A DNA stretch of 64,000 nucleotides from Bacillota bacterium (GTDB taxonomy: Bacteria > Bacillota_I > Bacilli_A > RF39 > UBA660): assembly GCA_023430885.1 (NCBI GenBank), contig JAEYYH010000005.1, forward strand, positions 62,001 to 126,000, read 5' to 3'. The position numbers and the translations under genes are program-made. Below, piece by piece: positions 35,786-44,695 of the stretch; positions within the stretch are counted from its first letter, which is position 1, and every line of letters begins with the position of its first letter. The notes under the pieces are model-generated. The model did not search any database and was not told the DNA's origin. It saw only the letters and a program-made list of their open reading frames with translations.

Positions 35786-37057
35786 ATGGTTTTATCAGTA
35801 TGTTCTAATCCTGATTTATTATCTGTAATGTTACTTGTGAATCAGATAATAAAATTATTAACGATATTAGTTCCAATTGGCTTGATCATATTTTCTAGTA
35901 TAGATCTTCTTAGGGCAGTCATGGCAACTGACCAAGAAGGCATAATTAAAAAAAAGAAAGCAATTCCTAAAAGGATTTTTGCGGCAGTCATGATTTTTCT
36001 TGTTCCCAGTTTTATTGGTTTAGTTATGAATGTTGCCGATAGTACATTTGAATACAATTCTTGTTTTACAAATGCTACAAAAGAAACAATTAAAGCTGCA
36101 TATTTTAATAGGGCAGATAATGCTGTTGCTAAAGCAGAAACATCATTAAATAAAATTGATTATGACAATGCTTCATTAATTGTATTTAAATTAGAAGACA
36201 GTGTTGCTAAAGAAAATTATAAATCTAGATTAGAAATTGTATTAAAAACAATTAAAGACAAAGAAGAAAGTAAAACTATTGTTAGCAATACTCCTTCATC
36301 ATCATCAGTTAGTGGTGCAGGTAATTTGAATGTTGTAGGTAGTTATTCTTCAAACGGTAATGGCGCCTGCAAAAAGGGTGTAACAATAACTTCTGAACCT
36401 GATCCTTCAGCTGCTATTAATTGCTGGCCAAGTTTAGTAAAATCCAGCAATTTTGTATATCCAAAAGATCCAAAAACTGGTTTACCTCTTGGTTCATGGC
36501 CAAAAAATTATGCATCTATTCCAACGCAGATATCTGGTTACAGTACATATGCTGGAACATTTATATTTCCTGTAACTCCAGTTAATGGTGTTTATACGGG
36601 TAGTTATACGCATAGTTTGCCAGATGGTGGAATTGATTTTGGTGCTTATTTTGGCACACCTGTATATTCACCAGTAGAGGGCACATTAATGTATTCTACA
36701 TGGGGACATACTAGTAATATGGGTGGCGATGAAACATCATATTCTGTTAAAATAAAATTAAGTAAACCTGTAACAGTTCAAGGTTTAAAAGTTGACCGTA
36801 TTTTTATGACGCATTTTAGTGGAATTGTATATAGATGTAATTCTATATCGGCTTGTAATAGAACAATTAAAAAAGGTGAACTAATAGGTTTTGTTGGAAC
36901 AGCAGCTGGAACATCATCGTATGTTGCTTGGGCACCACATCTTCATATGACGTTTTATAATGCTGATGATAGTGCAGGACTACCTACTTCAAAAATTGAA
37001 TCGCTATATACAATACCTGTTGGTTCAAAAAATTATAAAATTCAGGCAGGTGGATAA
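35786..37057 (+). CDS. Two-helix Cys-flanked membrane module fused to an M23-like domain (cassette C)
   Basis: A 423-residue protein with no signal peptide. Residues 6-93 are the two-helix module: Cys6, helices about 18-37 and 62-83, SIDLLRAV and RIFAAVMIFLVP between and within them, Cys93. A charged helical spacer (about 100-165) and a Ser/Gly linker lead to an M23 domain (about 255-400) with Asp284 (GGIDFGAYFGTPV), His343 (MTHF) and His385/His387 (PHLHMTF). The first metal ligand, normally His, is Asp280, so the enzyme may be weak or inactive. It is followed after 1 base by a lipoprotein gene. Its module aligns without gaps to that of the 37749 gene. Confidence 0.82.
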   Translation: MVLSVCSNPDLLSVMLLVNQIIKLLTILVPIGLIIFSSIDLLRAVMATDQEGIIKKKKAIPKRIFAAVMIFLVPSFIGLVMNVADSTFEYNSCFTNATKETIKAAYFNRADNAVAKAETSLNKIDYDNASLIVFKLEDSVAKENYKSRLEIVLKTIKDKEESKTIVSNTPSSSSVSGAGNLNVVGSYSSNGNGACKKGVTITSEPDPSAAINCWPSLVKSSNFVYPKDPKTGLPLGSWPKNYASIPTQISGYSTYAGTFIFPVTPVNGVYTGSYTHSLPDGGIDFGAYFGTPVYSPVEGTLMYSTWGHTSNMGGDETSYSVKIKLSKPVTVQGLKVDRIFMTHFSGIVYRCNSISACNRTIKKGELIGFVGTAAGTSSYVAWAPHLHMTFYNADDSAGLPTSKIESLYTIPVGSKNYKIQAGG

Positions 37058-37058
37058 A

Positions 37059-37682
37059 ATGAAAAAGATAATAATACTAGGCTTAGTAACGATGTTTTTA
37101 TTAACGGGATGTACTATGAAGAATTTTAAATATTATAAAAATGTATCGGATACTGTCTTATCATTTTATAATACAGATAAATATGAACAAAATAAATATT
37201 CTAATAATGATATACCAGCTATAGAAGCATATTTATCACAGTTAACTCATGTAAATCAGGTAGTAAATATCAATGACTATTTAGTTAAAACAGACGAGTT
37301 TTACACTGATGAAGATAATACTGAAGGTGTTTGGATTAAAAATAATACTTGTTATATAAAGTATGATGATTTAGCTTTAACTAAAATTGATGCATATATT
37401 GAAGAGGGTAATGATGAAAAAGAATTATCTAAAAAAGTTATATGTAACAATTATTATACTATTCTATATGCATCATCTTTTTATCCAGACTATGCGACAA
37501 CAAAATCTAATTTAAGATATAATTATATTTATTTAGATGGCAGTAAAACAGAAGATGGATATGAATTCGTATATAGGTCTACTTATGATGGAACAGGTAT
37601 GAAAGTTACACTTACTGTAAAAAATAAAACTATTACAAATATTAATACTGATATTACTGATGTAAATAGTTATATAGAGTAA
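37059..37682 (+). CDS. Lipoprotein partner of cassette C
   Basis: The 207-residue protein has a lipoprotein signal (LLTGC, Cys18) and a mixed, Tyr/Asn/Asp-rich extracellular domain. It is a paralogue of the lipoprotein at 38743: shared features are the VLSxxxNxxYExxxxSxNxIxxI stretch, NGxYxI/CYIKYDD-like segments and YDGTGMKVTLTVKNKTIT versus YDDTGMRIIFNLENKKIT. The ATG at 37059 follows AGGTGGATAAA; upstream in-frame codons belong to the previous gene's region. Function unknown. Confidence 0.78.
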   Translation: MKKIIILGLVTMFLLTGCTMKNFKYYKNVSDTVLSFYNTDKYEQNKYSNNDIPAIEAYLSQLTHVNQVVNINDYLVKTDEFYTDEDNTEGVWIKNNTCYIKYDDLALTKIDAYIEEGNDEKELSKKVICNNYYTILYASSFYPDYATTKSNLRYNYIYLDGSKTEDGYEFVYRSTYDGTGMKVTLTVKNKTITNINTDITDVNSYIE

Positions 37683-37748
37683 TTTTTAATTAGAACTTCT
37701 TAAATTCCCATTTTTTATATGATATAATAAAAGCAAGGTTGTGATTTT

Positions 37749-38741
37749 ATGATACTAACAGTATGTAGTAATGCTGATTTACTATCAGTAATGGTAATAG
37801 TAAGAAAAATATTAGATTTATTGCAAATAATTGCCCCAATAGGATTAATAGTTTTTGCAAGTATTGATATTATTAAAGCAGTTATTTCTAATAAACAAGA
37901 CGAAATATATAAAAAGTTGCACATGATTCCCCAAAGATTATTTGCTGCAATAATTGTCTTTTTTGTCCCAGTAATTATTGATTTGGTAATGAATGTTGCT
38001 GATAATACATTTGAGTATGCTTCATGTTTTGAAAATGCAACAGATGAATTTGTTCAAGATGCTTATACATCAAATGCATATGAAGCAGTTAGTTTAGCGG
38101 AAACATCACAGAAGAGACTTGATTATGAAAAAGCATCTTTATTAACTAATAAGATAAAAGATGAACAAATCAAGGCAACTCTTAAAGAGAGATTAAAAAT
38201 AGTTTTTGAAGCTATAAAAGAAAAAAATGCTAAGACACAATATGGTAGTACTGAACGTACTATACCTCCAAAAAATTCAGGCGATTATGATAATGATGGT
38301 CCTACAACATCAGGTAGTGTTACTTTTGTAGAGTCTAATGCTATAACAACAACTGCTTTAAAACATTTAGGAACAGTTTATGTTTGGGGTGGTGAAAGTT
38401 GGTCAGGTGGTGTAGACTGTTCAGGTTTTGTATATAGAGTATTAACAGATATAGGTTACAGTATGACTAGAAGTACAGCTTCTAGTTATAGAAGTTTGGG
38501 ATGTAGCATAAGCAGTATTGAAGCAGCTAAACCAGGTGATCTTTTAATATATGGTACAAGACATGTGGCAATATATTTAGGAAAAGATACAACGGGAACA
38601 AGATGGAGAGTTCATGCTTCTGGTGGCCCAGATTGTCGTGGTAAAACAGCCACTGGATGTCAAGTAAAAAAGGACACTAGCGTATTAGCCTTAAGAGCAG
38701 GCGAATCACTTACAATTAGACGCGTGTCAGGGAGCTGTTAA
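37749..38741 (+). CDS. Two-helix Cys-flanked membrane module fused to NlpC/P60 (cassette D)
   Basis: A 330-residue protein whose first 100 residues match those of the 35786 gene closely (Cys6, SIDIIKAV, RLFAAIIVFFVP, Cys93). After a helical spacer and a Gly/Ser/Thr linker comes an NlpC/P60 cysteine peptidase domain (about 200-330): nucleophile Cys224 in GVDCSGFVYRVL, His272 in RHVAIYL, and a third polar or His position in RVHASGG. Such enzymes cut wall stem peptides. One base separates it from its lipoprotein partner. TGATATAAT at 37720-37728. Confidence 0.86.
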   Translation: MILTVCSNADLLSVMVIVRKILDLLQIIAPIGLIVFASIDIIKAVISNKQDEIYKKLHMIPQRLFAAIIVFFVPVIIDLVMNVADNTFEYASCFENATDEFVQDAYTSNAYEAVSLAETSQKRLDYEKASLLTNKIKDEQIKATLKERLKIVFEAIKEKNAKTQYGSTERTIPPKNSGDYDNDGPTTSGSVTFVESNAITTTALKHLGTVYVWGGESWSGGVDCSGFVYRVLTDIGYSMTRSTASSYRSLGCSISSIEAAKPGDLLIYGTRHVAIYLGKDTTGTRWRVHASGGPDCRGKTATGCQVKKDTSVLALRAGESLTIRRVSGSC

Positions 38742-38742
38742 T

Positions 38743-39492
38743 ATGAAAAAAAGAATATTATTTATTTTACTACTTGGTATTTCACTTATGTTATGTGGAT
38801 GCTCTAATAATTTAAGTTCAGCTGAAAAAATGGACAATGTTGTCTTATCATTATTAAAAAACAGAACCTATGAAACAAAAGGATTAAGCAAGAACGAAAT
38901 TAAATTAATTGATAACTTTATAACTAAAGAAGAAGCTAATAATAAAATTATCAATTTAAATTCATTAGGTGCTTATTCTGATTTAGATTCTGAAAACCAT
39001 GAAGATAGTAATGGTGTTTATGAAGAAAATGGTATTTATTATATAAAGTATTCTGATATTATATTTGAAAAAAACGATGACTCAGGAGATAGTCCGGATG
39101 AATATATATATTATGCAACAACTATTTATTATAATGGTCGTATACTTAATATACCAAAAGATATAATTCCAATTTTATATGATGATACAGCAATTAATTC
39201 AAAGTATTTATATTCTTATAGAGGGACAGCAACATATAATAATGCTATTGTTTCTTATTATAATTCTTTATATGATGATACAGGTATGCGTATAATATTT
39301 AATTTAGAAAATAAAAAAATAACTAGTATTGATATTGCATATGATGTATCTAATAATATATATAAAATTGATGATGAAAATTCATTATCAACAAAAACAG
39401 GAAATTTACTTTTTGTTATTAGTTTAGTAATTGTTTTAACTTTTGCTGTAATTTTTATTATAAAAAAAGTAATTTCAGTTAGAAAAATTTAA
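38743..39492 (+). CDS. Lipoprotein partner of cassette D with a C-terminal helix
   Basis: The 249-residue protein has lipobox MLCGC (Cys20), an extracellular domain paralogous to the 37059 lipoprotein, and an extra C-terminal helix (about 222-243, LLFVISLVIVLTFAVIFII) ending in basic residues, so it is anchored at both ends. Function unknown; constant pairing with the module-bearing hydrolase suggests a physical partner. Confidence 0.78.
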   Translation: MKKRILFILLLGISLMLCGCSNNLSSAEKMDNVVLSLLKNRTYETKGLSKNEIKLIDNFITKEEANNKIINLNSLGAYSDLDSENHEDSNGVYEENGIYYIKYSDIIFEKNDDSGDSPDEYIYYATTIYYNGRILNIPKDIIPILYDDTAINSKYLYSYRGTATYNNAIVSYYNSLYDDTGMRIIFNLENKKITSIDIAYDVSNNIYKIDDENSLSTKTGNLLFVISLVIVLTFAVIFIIKKVISVRKI

Positions 39493-39494
39493 CT

Positions 39495-39524
39495 AAAATC
39501 CTTATTTATTAAGGATTTTCTTTT
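39495..39524 (+). terminator. Terminator after cassette D
   Basis: AAAATCCTTA (39495-39504), loop TTTAT, TAAGGATTTT (39510-39519), then CTTTTG. TGTTATAAT for parE follows at 39543-39551. Confidence 0.82.
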
Positions 39525-39567
39525 GTTTATTTGTACTTTTTATGTTATAATGATATGGGTGATAGAG

Positions 39568-41481
39568 ATGGCAAAATATGACGAGAGCTCAATTAAAATC
39601 CTTGAAGGATTAGATGCAGTTAGAAAAAGACCAGGTATGTATATTGGGTCTACAGATAAAAGAGGATTACATCACTTAGTATGGGAAATTGTTGATAACT
39701 CTATAGATGAAGTTATTAATGGTTTTGGTAAAAAAATAAAAATAACATTACATAAAAACGGTTCTTTATCAGTAACTGATGAAGGACGTGGAGTTCCAGT
39801 GGGTATGCATTCTTCTGGAAAAAGTACTCCAGAAGTAATATATACAGTACTTCATGCAGGTGGTAAATTTGAAACAGGAGGATACAAAGTTTCAGGCGGA
39901 CTTCATGGCGTAGGTGGTTCAGTTGTTAATGCTTTAAGTGAATGGATGGAAGTAAACATTAAAAGAGATGGTTTTGAGTATTACATTCGCTTTGAAAAAG
40001 GTGGTCATGTAGCAGTACCACTTCAAAAACTAGAAAAGACTAGTAAAACAGGAACAACAGTAACATTTAAACCAGATCCTGAAATATTTCAAGTATCAAA
40101 TTTCTCTTATTCAACAATTATCGAAAGAATGCAGGAAAGTGCTTTTTTACTTAAAGACTTAACTATTGAGGTAGTTGATGAAATAGAATCTAGAAGTGAA
40201 ACATTCCATTATGAAAATGGATTATGTGCTTTTGTAGAGTATTTAAATGATGATAAAAAAGAGTTACATAAAGTGGTATCTTTTAATGGATCTAAAAATG
40301 ACATAAATGTTGAAGTGGCTTTCCAGTATACTGATGGCTATTCTGAAAATGTCGTATCATTTGTTAATAATGTTAAGACAAATGATGGTGGTTCACATGA
40401 AGTAGGTTTTAAAACAGCTTTAACACGTGTATTTAATGATTATGCGAGGGCAAATGGCTATTTAAAAGCCAAAGATAAGAATCTAGAAGGACCTGATACT
40501 AGAGAAGGTATAACAGCTATTCTTTCTCTACAAATACCAGAAAGTTTACTACAATTTGAAGGGCAAACAAAAGGTAAATTAGGTACTCCTATTGCTAGAA
40601 ATGTTGTTGAGAGTGTAGTATCAGAAAAATTACAATTTTACTTAGAAGAAAATAAAGCCATTGCAACAAGTATTATTGAAAAAATGGTTAAAAGTAAAAT
40701 GGTTAGAGAAGCAGCTAGAAAAGCTAGAGATGAAGCTAGACAAGGTAAAGATAAAAACAAAAAAGAAAGAGCCTTATCTGGAAAACTTGCTCCAGCTCAA
40801 AGTAAAAATCCTAAGAAAAATGAATTATATCTAGTCGAAGGAGACTCAGCTGGTGGTTCTGCTAAAGGCGGACGAGATAGAAAATTTCAAGCTATTCTTC
40901 CTCTTCGTGGTAAGGTATTAAATACTGAAAAAGTACGTATGGAAGAAATATTTAAGAATGAAGAAATTAATACAATGATACATGCTATTGGAGCAGGAGT
41001 AGGTTCAGACTTTACAGTTGAAGATTCTAATTATGATAAAGTTATTATCATGACCGATGCCGATGATGATGGAGCACATATTCAAATATTATTAATTACT
41101 TTCTTTTATAGATATATGAAACCATTAATTGAAAATGGCAAGTTATTTATAGCGTTACCACCACTTTATAAAGTAGATTATGGTAAAAAACATTTTTATG
41201 CTTGGGAAGATAGAGAACTTGATGAAATAAAAGCTAAAAACGCAGGAAAACCAACTATTTCAAGATATAAAGGGCTTGGTGAAATGAACGCTAGTCAATT
41301 ATGGGAAACAACAATGAATCCTGAAACTAGAAGTTTAATTAGAGTTAATATAAACGATGGTGCTTTAGCTGAAAAAAGAGTTAGTGTTCTTATGGGTGAC
41401 AAAGTTGAGCCACGTAAAGAATGGATAGAGGAGAACGTTGTTTTCTCACTAGAAGACAACTATAAAATAGAAGATAAATAA
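39568..41481 (+). CDS. parE: DNA topoisomerase IV subunit B
   Basis: The 637-residue ATPase subunit has GHKL motifs EIVDNSIDEV and GGLHGVGGSVVNAL, and the TOPRIM part with VEGDSAGGSAKGGRDRKFQA and MTDADDDGAHI. Pairing with parC downstream and the ParE-type start AKYDESSIKILEGLDAVRKR favour ParE over GyrB. Start is the ATG at 39568 after GGGTGATAGAG; upstream in-frame codons overlap the promoter. Confidence 0.94.
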   Translation: MAKYDESSIKILEGLDAVRKRPGMYIGSTDKRGLHHLVWEIVDNSIDEVINGFGKKIKITLHKNGSLSVTDEGRGVPVGMHSSGKSTPEVIYTVLHAGGKFETGGYKVSGGLHGVGGSVVNALSEWMEVNIKRDGFEYYIRFEKGGHVAVPLQKLEKTSKTGTTVTFKPDPEIFQVSNFSYSTIIERMQESAFLLKDLTIEVVDEIESRSETFHYENGLCAFVEYLNDDKKELHKVVSFNGSKNDINVEVAFQYTDGYSENVVSFVNNVKTNDGGSHEVGFKTALTRVFNDYARANGYLKAKDKNLEGPDTREGITAILSLQIPESLLQFEGQTKGKLGTPIARNVVESVVSEKLQFYLEENKAIATSIIEKMVKSKMVREAARKARDEARQGKDKNKKERALSGKLAPAQSKNPKKNELYLVEGDSAGGSAKGGRDRKFQAILPLRGKVLNTEKVRMEEIFKNEEINTMIHAIGAGVGSDFTVEDSNYDKVIIMTDADDDGAHIQILLITFFYRYMKPLIENGKLFIALPPLYKVDYGKKHFYAWEDRELDEIKAKNAGKPTISRYKGLGEMNASQLWETTMNPETRSLIRVNINDGALAEKRVSVLMGDKVEPRKEWIEENVVFSLEDNYKIEDK

Positions 41482-41482
41482 T

Positions 41483-42070
41483 ATGAAAAAAGATAGATAT
41501 TCAATCAAGTTTTATAAAGGATGTAGACTGCTTACAGATTTTTATTTAGATAAATTTTATAATCCTAAAATAGTAGGAAAAGAAAATTTGCTAGACACTG
41601 GATATTTATTAGTAGGAAACCATAAATCTGGTTTAGATATTTTACTTGTAGCATATGCTTTAAGAAAATATAATCCTAGATTTATGGCAAAAAAAGAATT
41701 TTTTGAAAATCCAATTTCAAAATGGCTTTTTGAAAAAGTTGGTGCTTTTCCAATAGATCGCCAAAGTTTAGATTTAACAGCAGTAAAAAAAGCTATTAGA
41801 TTACTAAAAGATAATAATATAGTAGTTATATTTCCGGAAGGAACAAGAAATACTAAAGAAGGGATGCTTCCTTTTAAAAAAGGTGTTGCTTCCATATCTA
41901 TGATAAGTAATTCTAAAGTAGTACCTTTTGGTATTTCTGGAGATTATAAATTTCGAAGTAAACCAACCATTGAGTTTGGTAAAGCTATTGATTTTAAAGA
42001 AGAAAGCATAGGCAAAGAAGAAGCAGATAACTATTTGCAAGAAAAAGTAAAGAATTTAATAAGAAAATAA
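41483..42070 (+). CDS. plsC: 1-acyl-sn-glycerol-3-phosphate acyltransferase (PlsC family)
   Basis: The 195-residue enzyme makes phosphatidate. It has the HX4D motif in VGNHKSGLDILL (about residues 47-52), FPIDRQS, and FPEGTRNTKEG (about 115-125). It is set between parE and parC with gaps of 1 and 14 bases, so lipid and DNA-topology genes share one transcript. Confidence 0.92.
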   Translation: MKKDRYSIKFYKGCRLLTDFYLDKFYNPKIVGKENLLDTGYLLVGNHKSGLDILLVAYALRKYNPRFMAKKEFFENPISKWLFEKVGAFPIDRQSLDLTAVKKAIRLLKDNNIVVIFPEGTRNTKEGMLPFKKGVASISMISNSKVVPFGISGDYKFRSKPTIEFGKAIDFKEESIGKEEADNYLQEKVKNLIRK

Positions 42071-42084
42071 TAGTAGGTGATGAG

Positions 42085-44619
42085 ATGCAAGATGTAGTAA
42101 CAAGAATACATGATTATGCTTTAGAAGAAATAATGGGTGACAGATTTGGTAGATACGCTAAATCTATTATTCAAGATCGTGCTATACCAGATGTACGTGA
42201 CGGATTAAAACCTGTTCAAAGAAGAATTCTATATGGTATGTATCATGAACATAATACTTATGACAAAGCATATCGTAAAAGTGCTAAAACAGTAGGGAGT
42301 ATTATGGGTAATTATCACCCACATGGTGATTCAAGTATATATGACGCTATGGTTCGTATGAGCCAGTGGTGGAAACAAAATACACCTTATATAGACATGC
42401 AAGGTAATAATGGTTCAATGGATGGCGATAGTGCTGCTGCGATGCGTTATACTGAAGCAAGACTATCAAAAATAAGCAATGAATTATTAAAAGATATAGA
42501 TAAAAATACAGTATCTTGGGCACCTAACTTTGATGATACAGAGTTAGAGCCAACAGTTCTTCCTGCTAAATTTCCTAACCTTTTAGTAAACGGAGCAAGT
42601 GGTATTAGTGCTGGTTATGCAACTAATATACCAACTCATAACTTAGGTGAAGTAATAGATGCAACAATAAAAAGAATTGATAGCCCAAATTGCTATTTAG
42701 ATACAATTTTAGACATAGTAAAAGGCCCTGATTTCCCAACTGGTGGTATAGTTGAAGGAAAACAAGGAATAAGAGAAGCTTTTACTACTGGTCGTGGTAA
42801 AGTTATCATTAGATCAAAAATCGACTTTGTTAAAGAAAAAGGAAAAGAACAAATTATTATTACAGAAATCCCTTTTGAAGTTAATAAAGCAGTTATGGTC
42901 AAGAGAATAGATGATATTAGAATTGATAAAAAAATAGATGGTATTTTAGAAGTTAGGGATGAATCAGATAGAGAAGGTTTAAGAATTGCTATTGATTTAA
43001 AGGCTGGAGCTTCAAAAGAATTAGTTCTTAATTATTTACTTAAGAATAGTGATTTACAAATAGCTTATAATTATAATATGGTAGCAATTGTTAATCGTAG
43101 ACCAATGACTTTAGGAATTCTTCCTATACTAGATGCATTTATAGCACATCAAAAAGAAGTAGTTACTAGAAGAACTGAATTTGATTTAAATTTTGCAGAA
43201 ACTAGAATGCATATTGTTGAAGGTTTAATAAAGGCATTATCTATACTAGATGATGTTATAAAAACAATTAGATCAAGTAAAGATAAAGCTGATGCTAAAA
43301 TTAATTTAGTAAATAAATATGGTTTTACCGAAAAACAAGCAGAAGCTATATTAGTATTACAATTATATAGATTAACTAATATGGATATAGTAGCATTACA
43401 AGAAGAATTTGAACAATTAAAACTTGTTATCGCAGGTTTAAAAGCAATACTTGCTGATGAAGAAAAATTAAAAGAAGTTATGAAAGAAGAACTTCGTAAA
43501 GTTAAAAAAGAATATGCTACTCCAAGAAAAACAGAAATAAAAGATGAAATAACTGAAATTAAGATTGATACAACAGAAATGATTCCAAAAGAAGATTGTA
43601 TGGTTGTAGTAACTAATGAAGGTTATGTTAAACGTGTTTCACTTCGTAGTTATAATCCGGAAGAAGATACTCTTACAAAAGATGGCGATTATGTTATAGG
43701 ATTATATCAAATGAATACTTTAAATACACTTTTAATGTTTACTAATTTAGGTAATTATTTATATATTCCAGTATATGAAATTCCAGAATTAAAATGGAAA
43801 GAACTTGGAAAACATATAAGTAATGTCATTAAAATAGATGCTGAAGAAGTTATAGCTGGAAGTATACCAGTATTTGATTTTGAAAAAGATGAGTATGTTA
43901 CAATCTTTACCAAAAATGGTATGGTAAAAAGGACAAAATTATCTGAATTTAAAGTACAAAGATATTCTAAACCAATTACTTGTATGAAAATAAAAGATAA
44001 TGATGAAGTAGTTACTGTTACATCAAACACAGGTAATGAAATATTTATAACTACTAAAAAAGGTTATGGATTAAGATATAATACTGAAGAAGTATCTCCA
44101 ATAGGGTTAAGAGCGGCTGGTGTAAAAGCAATTACTCTTAAGAATGATGAAGTTAGATGTGCCCATGTATTTAGTGGCATGGAATATTTATCAGTCATAA
44201 CTGATAAAGGTACCGGAAAAAGAATTAAAATATCTGAATTTGAGGTAATGTCAAGAGCAAGAAAAGGTGTACTTATGGTTAGGGATGTTAAAACTAACCC
44301 ATATAGTATAATTAAAACCTTTATTCTTCCTTCTAAAAACTTAGTCCAATTAAAATTAGGAATGGATTTTAAAGAAATTAAATTAACTGAACTTCCTATA
44401 ACTGATAGATATTCAACTGGTACAGTTTTAACCAAAGCTAATATAGATGATGTTTTCTTAAAAAGAGAAGTAGTTAAAGAAAACAGTCAACCAGAGAATA
44501 TAATAGAAGCTGTATCAGAACCTGAAGAAATACATGAAAAATCTGTTGATCTAAATAGTATAGATGAAAAGATACTAACTATTGATGATTTCTTAGATGA
44601 TTTTAAATTTAAAGATTAA
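42085..44619 (+). CDS. parC: DNA topoisomerase IV subunit A
   Basis: The 844-residue subunit has the DNA-cleaving Tyr122 in AAAMRYTEARLS, the quinolone-region HPHGDSSIYDAMVRMSQ, and QGNNGSMDGDS, whose NNGS is typical of ParC (GyrA has NFGS). A beta-pinwheel C-terminal domain (about 500-790) is followed by an acidic tail. It forms topoisomerase IV with ParE and decatenates chromosomes. Confidence 0.95.
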   Translation: MQDVVTRIHDYALEEIMGDRFGRYAKSIIQDRAIPDVRDGLKPVQRRILYGMYHEHNTYDKAYRKSAKTVGSIMGNYHPHGDSSIYDAMVRMSQWWKQNTPYIDMQGNNGSMDGDSAAAMRYTEARLSKISNELLKDIDKNTVSWAPNFDDTELEPTVLPAKFPNLLVNGASGISAGYATNIPTHNLGEVIDATIKRIDSPNCYLDTILDIVKGPDFPTGGIVEGKQGIREAFTTGRGKVIIRSKIDFVKEKGKEQIIITEIPFEVNKAVMVKRIDDIRIDKKIDGILEVRDESDREGLRIAIDLKAGASKELVLNYLLKNSDLQIAYNYNMVAIVNRRPMTLGILPILDAFIAHQKEVVTRRTEFDLNFAETRMHIVEGLIKALSILDDVIKTIRSSKDKADAKINLVNKYGFTEKQAEAILVLQLYRLTNMDIVALQEEFEQLKLVIAGLKAILADEEKLKEVMKEELRKVKKEYATPRKTEIKDEITEIKIDTTEMIPKEDCMVVVTNEGYVKRVSLRSYNPEEDTLTKDGDYVIGLYQMNTLNTLLMFTNLGNYLYIPVYEIPELKWKELGKHISNVIKIDAEEVIAGSIPVFDFEKDEYVTIFTKNGMVKRTKLSEFKVQRYSKPITCMKIKDNDEVVTVTSNTGNEIFITTKKGYGLRYNTEEVSPIGLRAAGVKAITLKNDEVRCAHVFSGMEYLSVITDKGTGKRIKISEFEVMSRARKGVLMVRDVKTNPYSIIKTFILPSKNLVQLKLGMDFKEIKLTELPITDRYSTGTVLTKANIDDVFLKREVVKENSQPENIIEAVSEPEEIHEKSVDLNSIDEKILTIDDFLDDFKFKD

Positions 44620-44640
44620 GTTCATAACTTAATCTTTTTA
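44611..44640 (+). terminator. Terminator after parE-plsC-parC
   Basis: AAAGATTAAGTT (44611-44622), loop CAT, AACTTAATCTTT (44626-44637). The stop is in the stem. Confidence 0.87.
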
Positions 44641-44664
44641 TTTGCTAAAGTGTTAAAAAAAATG

Positions 44665-44684
44665 TATACTATTTATAGATGATA
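44665..44684 (+). promoter_or_regulatory. Shared pilin-gene leader block (copy 1)
   Basis: TATACTATTTATAGATGATA, identical over 20 bases to 59479-59498 upstream of another pilin-like gene. TATACT fits a -10 box. Both copies end just before the ribosome site. Confidence 0.5.
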
Positions 44685-44695
44685 GGGTGAGTAAA

